Below are positions 49,251-56,064 of a DNA stretch of 64,000 nucleotides, piece by piece. Where the stretch lies: the IMG/VR virus record IMGVR_UViG_3300014720_002243, positions 20,700-84,699 of that record; one strand, written 5' to 3'. Below the pieces are notes generated by a model. That model made no database searches and was not told the origin of the DNA. It saw nothing but the letters and a program-made list of their open reading frames with translations. The translations under genes were made by a program, and so were the position numbers. Source of the DNA: a virus. Every line of letters starts with the position of its first letter. The stretch's first letter is position 1.

Positions 49251-49487
49251 ATGAAAAGTTTTACATATGAGTGCGTTACTCTTGAAGATATTTGTAAGCA
49301 TAATCATTTGAATCATGCCGAAATAATGGATGCTGTTTCTAATAGTGATGTATCTTTTGGTACTAATGCTGACACTCTAATGACTAGAAGTATGTTACAG
49401 GACATTGTGGACGATTGGTTTGATAATCCTACACAGTTAGATTGGTGCGGCTACGATGATCGTATCCTCATTAGTCTAGGAAGTTGA
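49251..49487 (+). CDS. small hypothetical protein
   Basis: 78 residues, GAGGATAAG upstream. Helical (LEDICKHNHLNHAEIMDAVSN), acidic end. Seven bases after the previous stop. No family match. Confidence 0.6.
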   Translation: MKSFTYECVTLEDICKHNHLNHAEIMDAVSNSDVSFGTNADTLMTRSMLQDIVDDWFDNPTQLDWCGYDDRILISLGS

Positions 49488-49569
49488 TCTAAAGCCTTAA
49501 TACGCAAGGGTTTGCGTCAAGGCGACACGTCAAGAAAAGACATAAACCATTGATACGTAACGACTTAAG
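49488..49569 (+). repeat. intergenic repeat element, copy 17 of 21
   Basis: CTAAAGCCTTAA, CGCAAGGGTTTGCG, CAAGGCGACACG core, CATAAACCATTG, CGACTTAAG. Confidence 0.85.
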
Positions 49570-49586
49570 ATTCTAAAGAATCAGCA

Positions 49587-49614
49587 TTGACAATGCCGAT
49601 AAATAGTGTAGAAT
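49587..49614 (+). promoter_or_regulatory. promoter with spacer CGATAA motif
   Basis: TTGACA, 16 bases, TAGAAT; spacer ATGCCGATAAAT. Confidence 0.85.
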
Positions 49615-49658
49615 ACAAGCAACTAAACGGGTATTTCTTATGTCTAGATGGAGTGAAA

Positions 49659-50258
49659 ATGGCTAAGAATAAGTTTTCTTATGTGGGTAAGTATGCTGAT
49701 GGAGGGAGTCAAAACTCTTTCTACAAAGTAAAGAATACCAAATACGGATTCAAAAGTTTTCCAAATAAAAGTTTAGCAACATTCGCACATAAGGTACAAT
49801 CTGTATTGTCCCAAGATATTCTTGCTCCAAAAGTTTTTAGTCCCGTTTGCAGGATCAGGATTCCTAACTTCTTTATGGGTCGTGGAGGTAAAACAGAGAC
49901 TCACATGATTCTGAGCGATTGGGGTTATCTTACTGAAATCGCTTTACCTTTTAGATGTAAGTCTGATGACTATTGTGATGGAGACTGTGCTCATAATACA
50001 GGGTGTGTGCATCATGATACTATTTGTAATCTTATTGATGATATTGGTGGTTGCGGGCTAGACTACATTGATGCACATGAGTACAATCTAGGGTATGTCA
50101 AAAGAGGAAAGAATAAGTTTTTGGTAGTTATTGATGTCGGTGCCGAGAGCATTAGTCCTCAAGATGATGAGGATTATTATCCCGAAGTGTGTTGGGATGG
50201 TTCGGAAGATATGGAGTGTTGCTGTGAACAATGTAGGAGCAAATACGCATATGCCTAA
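49659..50258 (+). CDS. protein-kinase-like domain protein
   Basis: 199 residues from ATG 49659 with GGAG five bases upstream; a longer in-frame start would lie in the promoter. Contains GGSQNSFYKVKNTKYGFKSF (possible Gly loop and Lys) and, near residue 150, YIDAHEYNLGYV followed by FLVVIDVGAES. The Asp-Ala-His-x-x-Asn and VIDVG resemble catalytic and metal-binding loops of kinase folds. The same signature is in the tape measure domain at 9960-10510. Cys residues in the middle (CDGDCAHNTGC) are unusual. The C terminus has a Cys cluster (CCCEQC). Confidence 0.55.
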   Translation: MAKNKFSYVGKYADGGSQNSFYKVKNTKYGFKSFPNKSLATFAHKVQSVLSQDILAPKVFSPVCRIRIPNFFMGRGGKTETHMILSDWGYLTEIALPFRCKSDDYCDGDCAHNTGCVHHDTICNLIDDIGGCGLDYIDAHEYNLGYVKRGKNKFLVVIDVGAESISPQDDEDYYPEVCWDGSEDMECCCEQCRSKYAYA

Positions 50259-50511
50259 GTATTATATTAAGTGTGGTTCTTTGGAACTCAAGTACAGTAC
50301 AAATAAAAGCCCTATTGAAGCAGCCGTGGTTGCTATAAATGAAACAAACAAGTTTGATGTTTTAGACGAATATTTTTATATTGATGAGCGAGGTTTTAGA
50401 GACTATATTAGTGCTGATAAAACTACGCAAGTAATCAAACTAAATAAAGTAGCCAAAATCGCAGGATGGAGAATCAATAAAGAACAAGATTCTGATTGCG
50501 AGGGATTCTGA
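50251..50511 (+). CDS. hypothetical protein
   Basis: 86 residues. Starts MPKYYIKCGSLELKYSTNKSP inside the previous 3' end. Overlap of eight bases. AGGAG is about 13 bases upstream of the ATG, so spacing is long. Alpha/beta pattern with DVLDEYFYIDERGFRDYI. Confidence 0.6.
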   Translation: MPKYYIKCGSLELKYSTNKSPIEAAVVAINETNKFDVLDEYFYIDERGFRDYISADKTTQVIKLNKVAKIAGWRINKEQDSDCEGF

Positions 50512-50512
50512 C

Positions 50513-50594
50513 ATAACTCTTTGTGGCGTAAGGCTTTGAGCCTAGCCACTCTGGGCGACATTTTCCACAAACCACTGTCAACAAACAACTTAGG
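50513..50594 (+). repeat. intergenic repeat element, copy 18 of 21
   Basis: TAACTCTTTGTGG, CGTAAGGCTTTGAG, TGGGCG core, CACAAACCACTG, CAACTTAGG. Confidence 0.75.
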
Positions 50595-50610
50595 AAAACT
50601 AAAGAATCGG

Positions 50611-50639
50611 TTGACAGATACCGATAAATATGGTATGCT
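50611..50639 (+). promoter_or_regulatory. promoter with spacer CGATAA motif
   Basis: TTGACA, 17 bases, TATGCT; spacer GATACCGATAAA. Confidence 0.75.
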
Positions 50640-50661
50640 CATCAGAAGAAAAGGAGAAAGG

Positions 50662-51030
50662 ATGATCCAGTGGATTGGGGTGATTATAGCGTTACTCGGA
50701 ATGGCCTATAACGGTGTAAAAGACTATCAAAAGGGTGATATTAAACTACCACAACTGCCAGAAAAACAAGTATTGACAAAACCCGTTTATCCAGTACAAT
50801 ACTGTCTGATGGCTTATGATCCTAATGTAGATAAGGTTTTTTATCAGCACGAAAATGGACAATGGTATGAGTATGCACCACCTCAACGACGATATGCGAC
50901 CCAAACGCAACCACAACAAAATCAAAATCAAGGTCAAGAAACCTTGGGAGTTGTCTACGGGTCATCGAGAGCATCGGGATACCATTATGGACAACAGGCC
51001 CAAGCGTCAGCGAACACGACGAGATATTGA
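50662..51030 (+). CDS. small membrane-anchored Gln-rich protein
   Basis: 122 residues. AAGGAGAAAGG just before the ATG. N-terminal hydrophobic helix (MIQWIGVIIALLGMAYNGV) and a Gln/Asn/Pro-rich tail (TQTQPQQNQNQGQE). Like several phage membrane mini-proteins; no function known. The last third overlaps a tiny ORF at 50987. Confidence 0.65.
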   Translation: MIQWIGVIIALLGMAYNGVKDYQKGDIKLPQLPEKQVLTKPVYPVQYCLMAYDPNVDKVFYQHENGQWYEYAPPQRRYATQTQPQQNQNQGQETLGVVYGSSRASGYHYGQQAQASANTTRY

Positions 51031-51058
51031 GCGTGCTTGGCAAGAGGAGTATGAATGA
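50987..51058 (+). CDS. possible basic micro-protein
   Basis: 23 residues (MDNRPKRQRTRRDIERAWQE...), overlapping the previous gene in another frame and the next by four bases (ATGA). Very basic. Might be real or a shadow; no ribosome-binding site seen. Confidence 0.25.
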   Translation: MDNRPKRQRTRRDIERAWQEEYE

Positions 51059-51252
51059 TGTATCACTATATTACAGTACAGGTTGTTATGCGTGACTGTA
51101 AAAATAAAGAGGATGCCGAAGCAAAATGTTCTAGACTTTTACCGTATCATCCAGATGAAAATACAAGACATATGGAATCTTGGGAGATCGTAAGGGTGGC
51201 AGAGGCTAGGCCGTATTATAGCGAACAGTGTGTTGACAATATACAAGATTAG
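51055..51252 (+). CDS. small hypothetical protein
   Basis: 65 residues. AGAGGAG is about seven bases before two ATGs. Contains VQVVMRDCKNKEDAEAKC and MESWEIVRVAEAR. The 3' end overlaps the tRNA promoter. No family match. Confidence 0.6.
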   Translation: MMYHYITVQVVMRDCKNKEDAEAKCSRLLPYHPDENTRHMESWEIVRVAEARPYYSEQCVDNIQD

Positions 51253-51260
51253 TATATGAT
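51233..51260 (+). promoter_or_regulatory. promoter of tRNA cluster
   Basis: TTGACA, 16 bases, TATGAT. The first tRNA starts 12 bases downstream. Confidence 0.75.
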
Positions 51261-51271
51261 ATATAATATGT

Positions 51272-51347
51272 TGGGGAGTAGAGTAGTCCGGTCTAACTCA
51301 CTGGTCTCATAAGCCAGTATTCGTTGGTTCAAATCCAACCTCCCCCA
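51272..51347 (+). tRNA. tRNA-Met (CAT)
   Basis: Acceptor TGGGGAG/CTCCCCC with a 1:72 U-C mismatch, anticodon loop CTCATAA between CTGGT and GCCAG, D stem GAGT/ACTC, T stem GTTGG/CCAAC. Lacks the three GC pairs of initiators. Could be Met elongator or Ile-CAT (after modification). Confidence 0.85.
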
Positions 51348-51351
51348 TTTT

Positions 51352-51423
51352 GCCCGCATAGTATAATGGCTATTACAGTTGATTTGTAATCATCGGATAC
51401 TAGTTCGATTCTAGTTGTGGGCT
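51352..51423 (+). tRNA. tRNA-Thr (TGT)
   Basis: Acceptor GCCCGCA/TGTGGGC, anticodon loop TTTGTAA between GTTGA and TCATC (one mismatch in the stem), T loop GTTCGATTC. Confidence 0.88.
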
Positions 51424-51494
51424 TCCGGGATGGTGAAACGGTATCACAACTGACTTTGGATCAGTTTTTCTACGTTCGAATCGTAGTCCCGGAA
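51424..51494 (+). tRNA. tRNA-Gln (TTG)
   Basis: Acceptor TCCGGGA/TCCCGGA, anticodon loop CTTTGGA between ACTGA and TCAGT. Abuts tRNA-Thr directly. The next gene follows 15 bases later. Confidence 0.93.
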
Positions 51495-51509
51495 TATAAA
51501 GGAGATATT

Positions 51510-51929
51510 ATGCTTGGCAGTAATGCAATATACTTGGCTCAAGAGATTGGTAGTTGGGGTCTTATTCATATGGATAAAGACCAAAAAATAGACACTATTA
51601 AAAAGAATGAAGTTATTATTCGTGCATTTAAAAATGCTATTCATGATATGGCAATAATGATGTATGAGTTTATGACTAATGATAGACGATCTAATCTATA
51701 TGGTTATAAGATGAAGTTTGCCGCAATAGAGAATATCTCATCTGAGTTATGCTCTTGTTTGACTTATAATAGTAATGTAGCATTTGGACCTTGCGATAAA
51801 GACTACAATAGAATAGCAGATGACTTGGAGTCTATGGCGAAAATATTAAATTTTGAGATAGATAATAATATGACTAGTATCGAAAGTTATAAAAAAACTT
51901 ATAAAGTAATGGAAAGAGTAACTGTCTGA
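51510..51929 (+). CDS. hypothetical protein within the tRNA cluster
   Basis: 139 residues. AAAGGAG before the ATG. All-helical look with MLGSNAIYLAQEIGSWGLIH and MAIMMYEFMTNDRRSNLY. No family match. It separates two tRNA groups. Confidence 0.7.
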   Translation: MLGSNAIYLAQEIGSWGLIHMDKDQKIDTIKKNEVIIRAFKNAIHDMAIMMYEFMTNDRRSNLYGYKMKFAAIENISSELCSCLTYNSNVAFGPCDKDYNRIADDLESMAKILNFEIDNNMTSIESYKKTYKVMERVTV

Positions 51930-51933
51930 TTTT

Positions 51934-52006
51934 TGCCTAGTAGCACAATGGTAGTTGCAAGCGGCTGTTAACCGCTGGGTTGTAGGTTCGAGTCCTACCT
52001 AGGCAG
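51934..52006 (+). tRNA. tRNA-Asn (GTT)
   Basis: Acceptor TGCCTAG/CTAGGCA, anticodon loop CTGTTAA between AGCGG and CCGCT, T stem GTAGG/CCTAC, discriminator G. Confidence 0.95.
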
Positions 52007-52009
52007 TTT

Positions 52010-52080
52010 ATTGGCGTAGTTCAACGGTAGAATGACGGTCTCCAAAACCGTAGATGAGGGTTCGATTCCCTCCGCCTTTG
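52010..52080 (+). tRNA. tRNA-Trp (CCA), acceptor stem mismatches
   Basis: Anticodon loop CTCCAAA between ACGGT and ACCGT, T stem GAGGG/CCCTC. Acceptor ATTGGCG against CGCCTTT has two T-T mismatches. May be edited, may be degenerate. Confidence 0.8.
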
Positions 52081-52083
52081 TTT

Positions 52084-52170
52084 GGAATCTTGGCCGAGTG
52101 GTTTAAGGCAGCGGTTTACTAAACCGCCGAGGGTTAAAATCCTCCACAGGTTCGAATCCTGTAGATTCCG
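52084..52170 (+). tRNA. tRNA-Ser (ACT), long variable arm
   Basis: Acceptor GGAATCT/AGATTCC, anticodon loop TTACTAA between GCGGT and ACCGC, variable arm CGAGGGTT..ATCCTC. Class II. The anticodon ACT for AGT is unusual in bacteria, which use GCT. Confidence 0.85.
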
Positions 52171-52172
52171 TT

Positions 52173-52252
52173 GGTGGGTTTCCAGAGCGGCAAATGGGCC
52201 TGACTGTAGATCAGGTGCTTCGGCTTCGGGGGTTCGAGTCCCTCACTCACCA
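52173..52252 (+). tRNA. tRNA-Tyr (GTA)
   Basis: Acceptor GGTGGGT/ACTCACC, anticodon loop CTGTAGA between CCTGA and TCAGG, variable arm GCTTCGGCTTC. Class II. Confidence 0.93.
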
Positions 52253-52333
52253 CTAAACTGTTTGACCTCAAGGGTTTACGACTTTTATTGGCGAGTAATC
52301 AGATCGCAAAGTCTTGGTATTGAAGGACTTAAG
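52253..52333 (+). repeat. intergenic repeat element, copy 19 of 21
   Basis: CTAAACTGTTTG, CAAGGGTTTACG, TTGGCG core, CGCAAAGTCTTG, GAAGGACTTAAG. It follows the tRNA-Tyr directly, not a protein gene. Confidence 0.8.
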
Positions 52334-52351
52334 AAAATCTAAAGCATCCCC

Positions 52352-52379
52352 TTGACGCTGGCCGATAAACAGATATAAT
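52352..52379 (+). promoter_or_regulatory. promoter with spacer CGATAA motif
   Basis: TTGACG, 16 bases, TATAAT; spacer CTGGCCGATAAAC. Leads into an RNA-like stretch (52387-52483) with no supported gene. Confidence 0.75.
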
Positions 52380-52483
52380 GACCACACGGAGGCTGACGCA
52401 GAGTTACGGACAAGCGAGAATATGGGAAGAAGCAAACCCACCGTATAAAAAACTCAAAGAGTCCAACCAGAGAGTTAACGGTT

Positions 52484-52576
52484 ATGGCTGCCCCTGTCTC
52501 GCCTAATGCTACAAGATTGGCGATGGTGGCTGTAGTCAGCGAGAAAAAAGAGACTATTGACATATTCTTCACCTAA
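52484..52576 (+). CDS. micro-protein with the conserved VSPNA..VAVVSE repeat (copy c)
   Basis: 30 residues from ATG 52484: MAAPVSPNATRLAMVAVVSE and so on. The core matches copy b in position and spacing (both start MA). GAGAG about nine bases upstream is weak. The tail overlaps the tRNA-Lys promoter. Transcribed from the promoter at 52352 with a 97-base leader. Confidence 0.45.
   Translation: MAAPVSPNATRLAMVAVVSEKKETIDIFFT
52497..52544 (+). repeat. conserved 45-base motif, copy c
   Basis: CTCGCCTAATGCTACAAGATTGGCGATG, then GTGGCTGTAGTCAGCGAG. CTCGC and GCGAG close it, AAT/ATT and GCTG/CAGC fold inside; also codes VSPNATRLAMVAVVSE. Confidence 0.8.
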
Positions 52577-52585
52577 CGATACAAT
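52557..52585 (+). promoter_or_regulatory. promoter of tRNA-Lys
   Basis: TTGACA, 17 bases, TACAAT, nine bases before the tRNA. Confidence 0.75.
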
Positions 52586-52594
52586 CGAACGTAT

Positions 52595-52667
52595 GGGCCT
52601 CTAGCTCAGTTGGTAGAGCAAGGGTCTTTTAAACCTTTGGTCGTGGGTTCGAGTCCCACGGGGCCCA
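52595..52667 (+). tRNA. tRNA-Lys (TTT)
   Basis: Acceptor GGGCCTC/GGGGCCC (one G-T), anticodon loop CTTTTAA between AGGGT and ACCTT, T stem GTGGG/CCCAC, discriminator A. Confidence 0.95.
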
Positions 52668-52668
52668 C

Positions 52669-52697
52669 TTGACAAGTTTCGTTTATTGGTGTAGAAT
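52669..52697 (+). promoter_or_regulatory. promoter
   Basis: TTGACA, 17 bases, TAGAAT, two bases after the tRNA-Lys. Confidence 0.85.
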
Positions 52698-52716
52698 ACC
52701 CTAAAGGGAGTTTTTT

Positions 52717-52860
52717 ATGTATTACGAATATGAATACGAAAACTTGGTCAATAACACAGATGACTTGTATTCTGAACAAACAGAGTACGAGTATACTGAA
52801 AATATTGAATGGCAAGACTATTACCATAATCTTACAGAAGAACTAGAAATCATCGAATAG
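52717..52860 (+). CDS. acidic Tyr/Glu-rich micro-protein
   Basis: 47 residues, half of them Tyr, Glu, Asp or Asn (MYYEYEYENLVNNTDDLYSE). AAAGGGAG about eight bases upstream. Another acidic cargo gene; no domain. Confidence 0.65.
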   Translation: MYYEYEYENLVNNTDDLYSEQTEYEYTENIEWQDYYHNLTEELEIIE

Positions 52861-52884
52861 ATATCTTCTATTATCTATTTATCA

Positions 52885-53382
52885 ATGTCTAATATATTGA
52901 ATAGCACGATTGAAAACCATCGTAAAACAGAAGATGGTAAATATATTCAGGGGGCCAGTCACACCTGTCATGTTCTGAATCACAAGGAACGAAATAGGAT
53001 TATTATAAAAGCTGTTTGTGATCTAAGAAAAATCAGTAATACTTTTGATAGTATTGCCTGCTGCGGTGTGAGTGGACTGATGGTAGTTCCACAAATCGCA
53101 GAGTTACTCAATAAGAATATTATTGTGGTAAGAAAGGGGGAACGATGCTATTCGGAGTTTCGTACCGAGGGAGTGGCCCCTTTTCAATATATTATATTAG
53201 ACGATTTAATCTGTTCTGGCTCGACCGTTAAGCATATCAAGAAAGTAATCAAGGATGAATACTCGCGTTCTCATTGTGCTGGTGTGTATTGCTATCTGCC
53301 TAATGAATGTGCTTATAGGGCTGACGAGGATGGCTCTAAACTCTGCAAGCGTGATCTTGGGGTTCCGCTTCTAAATCTATAA
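52885..53382 (+). CDS. phosphoribosyltransferase-like protein
   Basis: 165 residues. IACCGVSGLMVVP (loop near residue 55) and QYIILDDLICSGSTVKHI (residues about 100-118). The latter is the PRPP-binding signature (hydrophobic strand, DD, then SGxT). A C-terminal stretch has CYLPNECAYRAD. Likely a nucleotide salvage or PRPP-related enzyme. No obvious pathway neighbours. Confidence 0.7.
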   Translation: MSNILNSTIENHRKTEDGKYIQGASHTCHVLNHKERNRIIIKAVCDLRKISNTFDSIACCGVSGLMVVPQIAELLNKNIIVVRKGERCYSEFRTEGVAPFQYIILDDLICSGSTVKHIKKVIKDEYSRSHCAGVYCYLPNECAYRADEDGSKLCKRDLGVPLLNL

Positions 53383-53452
53383 GACACAAGGGTTTACGAA
53401 AAACCCAAACGCCGCGAAAAATCACAAACCCTTGGCAAATCTAGGCTTACGT
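53383..53452 (+). repeat. intergenic repeat element, copy 20 of 21
   Basis: CACAAGGGTTTACG, AACGCCGCG core, CACAAACCCTTG, CTAGGCTTACG; the first half-site is missing. Confidence 0.8.
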
Positions 53453-53479
53453 CAAAAAATTTTTCCACAAGTTTGAGGC

Positions 53480-53507
53480 TTGACAGACCGATAACATAGT
53501 GTAGAAT
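53480..53507 (+). promoter_or_regulatory. promoter with spacer CGATAA motif
   Basis: TTGACA, 16 bases, TAGAAT; spacer GACCGATAACAT. Confidence 0.85.
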
Positions 53508-53550
53508 CATTGTAGTTGAACGAGAGAACGATAACACGAAAGGATTGGAT

Positions 53551-54495
53551 ATGCCTGCTGCTGTTGAACAGATGATGTTTGTTGGTGAGACTCCTTGGCA
53601 CGGCCTTGGTAATCAGGTCGAGGAAGGTGTCAATGTTAGTGACGCTATGACCGCTGCCGGTCTGGATTGGGAAGTCGGTCTGAAGGATTTGCAGACTGTT
53701 GACGGTATTCCTGTTTCGCATCGTGCGACCTATCGCAAGAGCGATGGTAGCATCCTCGGTGTCGTGGGGCCGCGTTACACTCCGCTCCAGAATAAGGATG
53801 CTTTCGATTGGTTCCAGCCTTTTCTGGATGCTAATGAGTGTTCTATTCATACTGCTGGTGCTTTGCACTACGGTCAAAAGGTTTGGGTGCTTGCTCAACT
53901 GAACCGTGACAATAGCGAGATTGTTCCGGGTGATGAAGTGTGCAAGTTTATTCTGCTTTCTAACTCTCACGATGGTAGTACCGCTATTCGTGTCGGATAT
54001 ACTCCGATTCGCGTGGTCTGCGTTAATACGCTGTCTTATGCTCACAAGCACAATGACAGTAAACTGATTCGTATTCGTCACACTCGCTCCAGCCAGAAGA
54101 ATCTGGAAATGGTTCGTGATATTATGGACAATATTAACGCTGGTTTTGAGGCTACTGCGGAACAGTATCGGTTCCTTGCTAGTAAGACTTTCAATCAGAA
54201 GGATATTGATAAGTATGTTAAGATTGTGCTCGATATTAAGGGTGCTGACGAGGACATTAAGACTCGCACCCGTAATATCATGGATGATGTTCTTGCTCGT
54301 ATCGAAGGCCCGAAGCAGTCGGCTACCAATGTCCGTGGTACTTGGTGGGCTGCTTATAACGGCTTCAATGAATATCTAAACTATGGTAAGGGTCGCACGA
54401 CCGATAATCGTCTCGACTCTCTCTGGTTCGGACAAAATGCGAATGACAATATGAAGGCACTTAATACTGCCTTGGAGTTCGCTAACGCTATCTGA
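53551..54495 (+). CDS. DUF932/TIGR03299-like phage protein
   Basis: 314 residues from ATG 53551, with AAAGG upstream. Contains FVGETPWHGLGNQV, then VGLKDLQTVDG, GVVGPRYTPLQNKDAFDWFQPF, ILLSNSHDGSTAIRVGYTP and CVNTLSYAHKH, all in the order of the TIGR03299/DUF932 family found in phages and plasmids. Function unknown, sometimes linked to DNA repair. Codons are unusually regular and GC-richer, consistent with high expression. Confidence 0.9.
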   Translation: MPAAVEQMMFVGETPWHGLGNQVEEGVNVSDAMTAAGLDWEVGLKDLQTVDGIPVSHRATYRKSDGSILGVVGPRYTPLQNKDAFDWFQPFLDANECSIHTAGALHYGQKVWVLAQLNRDNSEIVPGDEVCKFILLSNSHDGSTAIRVGYTPIRVVCVNTLSYAHKHNDSKLIRIRHTRSSQKNLEMVRDIMDNINAGFEATAEQYRFLASKTFNQKDIDKYVKIVLDIKGADEDIKTRTRNIMDDVLARIEGPKQSATNVRGTWWAAYNGFNEYLNYGKGRTTDNRLDSLWFGQNANDNMKALNTALEFANAI

Positions 54496-54511
54496 CGCGA
54501 ATCCCGGTAGC

Positions 54512-54592
54512 CGTAAATCCTTTAACCACAAGGGTTTGCGGCAAACCGGCCCGCGAATTTTTGTCGCAAAGCCTTATCAGTCAAGGACTTAG
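54512..54592 (+). repeat. intergenic repeat element, copy 21 of 21
   Basis: GTAAATCCTTTAACC, CAAGGGTTTGCGG, CCGGCCCGCG core, CGCAAAGCCTTA, CAAGGACTTAG. Last clear copy. Confidence 0.85.
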
Positions 54593-54821
54593 TTAAACTT
54601 AGCGACTCATTCTTAGACTTACGCTATAGACATTCGACGCAAGTGACGATACAATGGAACGTAAGTGTAGGAATACCAAGGATTTAGGGAAAGTTTATAA
54701 TCCACTTATGAATCCGTAAAATGATTGTAAGTAGTTAAAATATTCCAAACTTTTTTTGTATTACCTTATCCGGCCCGATTGGCGGTCTTGGCGATAGTCA
54801 GCCAGAATATGGAGTCCTTTA
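54593..54821 (+). other. gap between genes with motif copy e
   Basis: No supported gene (a 21-residue ORF at 54654 lacks support). Holds the degenerate 45-base motif at 54762-54809 (CCTTATCCGG..GATTGG, GGCGATAGTCAGCC), in frame for LPYPARLAVLAIVSQ. It abuts the ribosome-binding site of 54822. Confidence 0.6.
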
Positions 54822-54980
54822 ATGAAAGTATATGTAGTATTTGATTTTCCTGAAATTGAAGATGCTAATAGTGAGGATGCTACCTTTACTATTGATAGTC
54901 TTAGTAAAGATCTGAAAGATTTTTGTAATGAGGCCGAATATGACTGGTATATTGATGATGCAGAAGGAGAAGTAAAATGA
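54822..54980 (+). CDS. small acidic protein
   Basis: 52 residues starting MKVYVVFDFPEIEDANSED. GGAG lies about nine bases upstream. Acidic. Overlaps the next start by four bases (ATGA), opening a chain of small coupled genes. Confidence 0.65.
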   Translation: MKVYVVFDFPEIEDANSEDATFTIDSLSKDLKDFCNEAEYDWYIDDAEGEVK

Positions 54981-55126
54981 ACGAATATATTCATGCTATT
55001 AATAATGCTTTACAATATGCTTCTCTCAGAATGAAATGGTATGAGGACACTAAGGAATCTAGGTATTTGTATGAGGCTTTGGATTGGATTGATGTTGCTC
55101 ATATTTATATGAAGGAAATTAAATAA
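54977..55126 (+). CDS. small helical protein
   Basis: 49 residues (MNEYIHAINNALQYASLRM). Coupled to its neighbours by ATGA at the start and TAATG at the end. AAGGAG upstream. Confidence 0.6.
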   Translation: MNEYIHAINNALQYASLRMKWYEDTKESRYLYEALDWIDVAHIYMKEIK

Positions 55127-55326
55127 TGATTAATGTTACCGATAAAAATCGTGACGATATTATTAAAGCATATGCCCACCGTCTGCTGAACGATATGGAT
55201 TGTGATACTCTTTATACCTTTGCTTATGAGCAGTTAACTCAAAGTAAGGATTTGATGGATAATATTCCTCTTGAGAATGAGATTAAGGAATACTATCCTG
55301 AACTGCTAGAAGATTTTCCAGTATAG
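55126..55326 (+). CDS. conserved small phage protein
   Basis: 66 residues. AAGGA nine bases before the ATG. Contains LLNDMDCDTLYTFAYEQL and EIKEYYPELLED, a pattern I have seen in many small phage proteins of unknown function. Start overlaps the previous stop. Confidence 0.7.
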   Translation: MINVTDKNRDDIIKAYAHRLLNDMDCDTLYTFAYEQLTQSKDLMDNIPLENEIKEYYPELLEDFPV

Positions 55327-55334
55327 TTCTGCCA

Positions 55335-55362
55335 TTGTGGCAGCCGATAACTATGGTATAAT
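55335..55362 (+). promoter_or_regulatory. promoter with spacer CGATAA motif
   Basis: TTGTGG, 16 bases, TATAAT; spacer CAGCCGATAACT. Just after the previous gene. Confidence 0.7.
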
Positions 55363-55384
55363 GGCACTAGACACCGGAGGTACT

Positions 55385-55582
55385 ATGAAAAATATTAACC
55401 AGATTATGCGGGAGCTTGAGAAACTTGGTTATAAAATCGAGTATGGCAATGGTAGTATAGCCAAGATTTACCCGGCCGATAATAGTCAACCTTTTTACTC
55501 TTTACATATTGGTGAGCGTGCTATTCATCCTCTTAGGCGATTTGCTAAGAAAAACTGGAATATAGATTTGAGGAACATTTAA
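55385..55582 (+). CDS. HicA-like small protein, paralogue of 35346 and 36141
   Basis: 65 residues from ATG 55385. GGAGG upstream. Begins MKNINQIMRELEKLGYKIEYGNGS with a later SLHIGERAIHPLRRFAKK. The helix-LxKLGYxI-strand-GS-..H layout recalls HicA-type dsRNA-binding toxins. No antitoxin-like partner is seen next to it, so a toxin role is uncertain. Confidence 0.5.
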   Translation: MKNINQIMRELEKLGYKIEYGNGSIAKIYPADNSQPFYSLHIGERAIHPLRRFAKKNWNIDLRNI

Positions 55583-55746
55583 TGAAACTTGTAAAAGTAG
55601 AGATTGAACTAGGTATTGATGACGAGCATTGTGGAGATAGTCACGAAGATATTGCATTCTATTTAAATAAGATGCTTTATACTGATCCAGAATTTTTTGG
55701 TGAATTTGGCAAAGAAAACATTGTTAGCGTGGAGGATTTCGAATGA
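55582..55746 (+). CDS. small hypothetical protein
   Basis: 54 residues, acidic (MKLVKVEIELGIDDEHCGDS). TAATG overlap with the previous gene, ATGA overlap with the next. Confidence 0.6.
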   Translation: MKLVKVEIELGIDDEHCGDSHEDIAFYLNKMLYTDPEFFGEFGKENIVSVEDFE

Positions 55747-55919
55747 AATACGATGAAGAATACGGTACCTATAAATTTAATACCAGAGATATGGAGATTA
55801 TTCTAGATGCACTATCTTACGTTCATTGGAATGACAAGTCCCTTAGTAATTCTGATAGGGATTATATTGACGGCCTATATCAGTCTCTGGACAATGCTGG
55901 AGTAGTCAATGCAAATTGA
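55743..55919 (+). CDS. small hypothetical protein
   Basis: 58 residues (MKYDEEYGTYKFNTRDMEII). GGAGG about six bases upstream. Ends inside the next gene's start. Confidence 0.6.
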   Translation: MKYDEEYGTYKFNTRDMEIILDALSYVHWNDKSLSNSDRDYIDGLYQSLDNAGVVNAN

Positions 55920-56064
55920 TTTGTCTTCTAATGAAGTCTGGAAGATTCTAGACGCTATCGAAACATACAAGAACGATTATGCTGTTAGTGTAGCTGTTCA
56001 AAAAACCTTTTCTAATATCGAAAAGAAATTGAAACAAGCCGTTGATTCTGCAAATTCTAAGTAG
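55909..56064 (+). CDS. small hypothetical protein
   Basis: 51 residues, helical (MQIDLSSNEVWKILDAIETY). Starts inside the previous gene. GGAG about nine bases upstream. A short degenerate piece of the intergenic repeat follows (56065-56097). Confidence 0.55.
   Translation: MQIDLSSNEVWKILDAIETYKNDYAVSVAVQKTFSNIEKKLKQAVDSANSK

Noticed and set aside
52082-52342. 86-residue plus-strand frame
   Set aside because: It covers tRNA-Ser and tRNA-Tyr and repeat copy 19, so it is not a gene.
35103-54592. CRISPR-like array of repeated elements
   Set aside because: Copies are separated by genes, not by uniform spacers, and have internal inverted repeats of about 80 bases; no cas genes.
54654-54719. 21-residue ORF
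   Set aside because: No ribosome-binding site, no conservation visible; treated as part of the gap.
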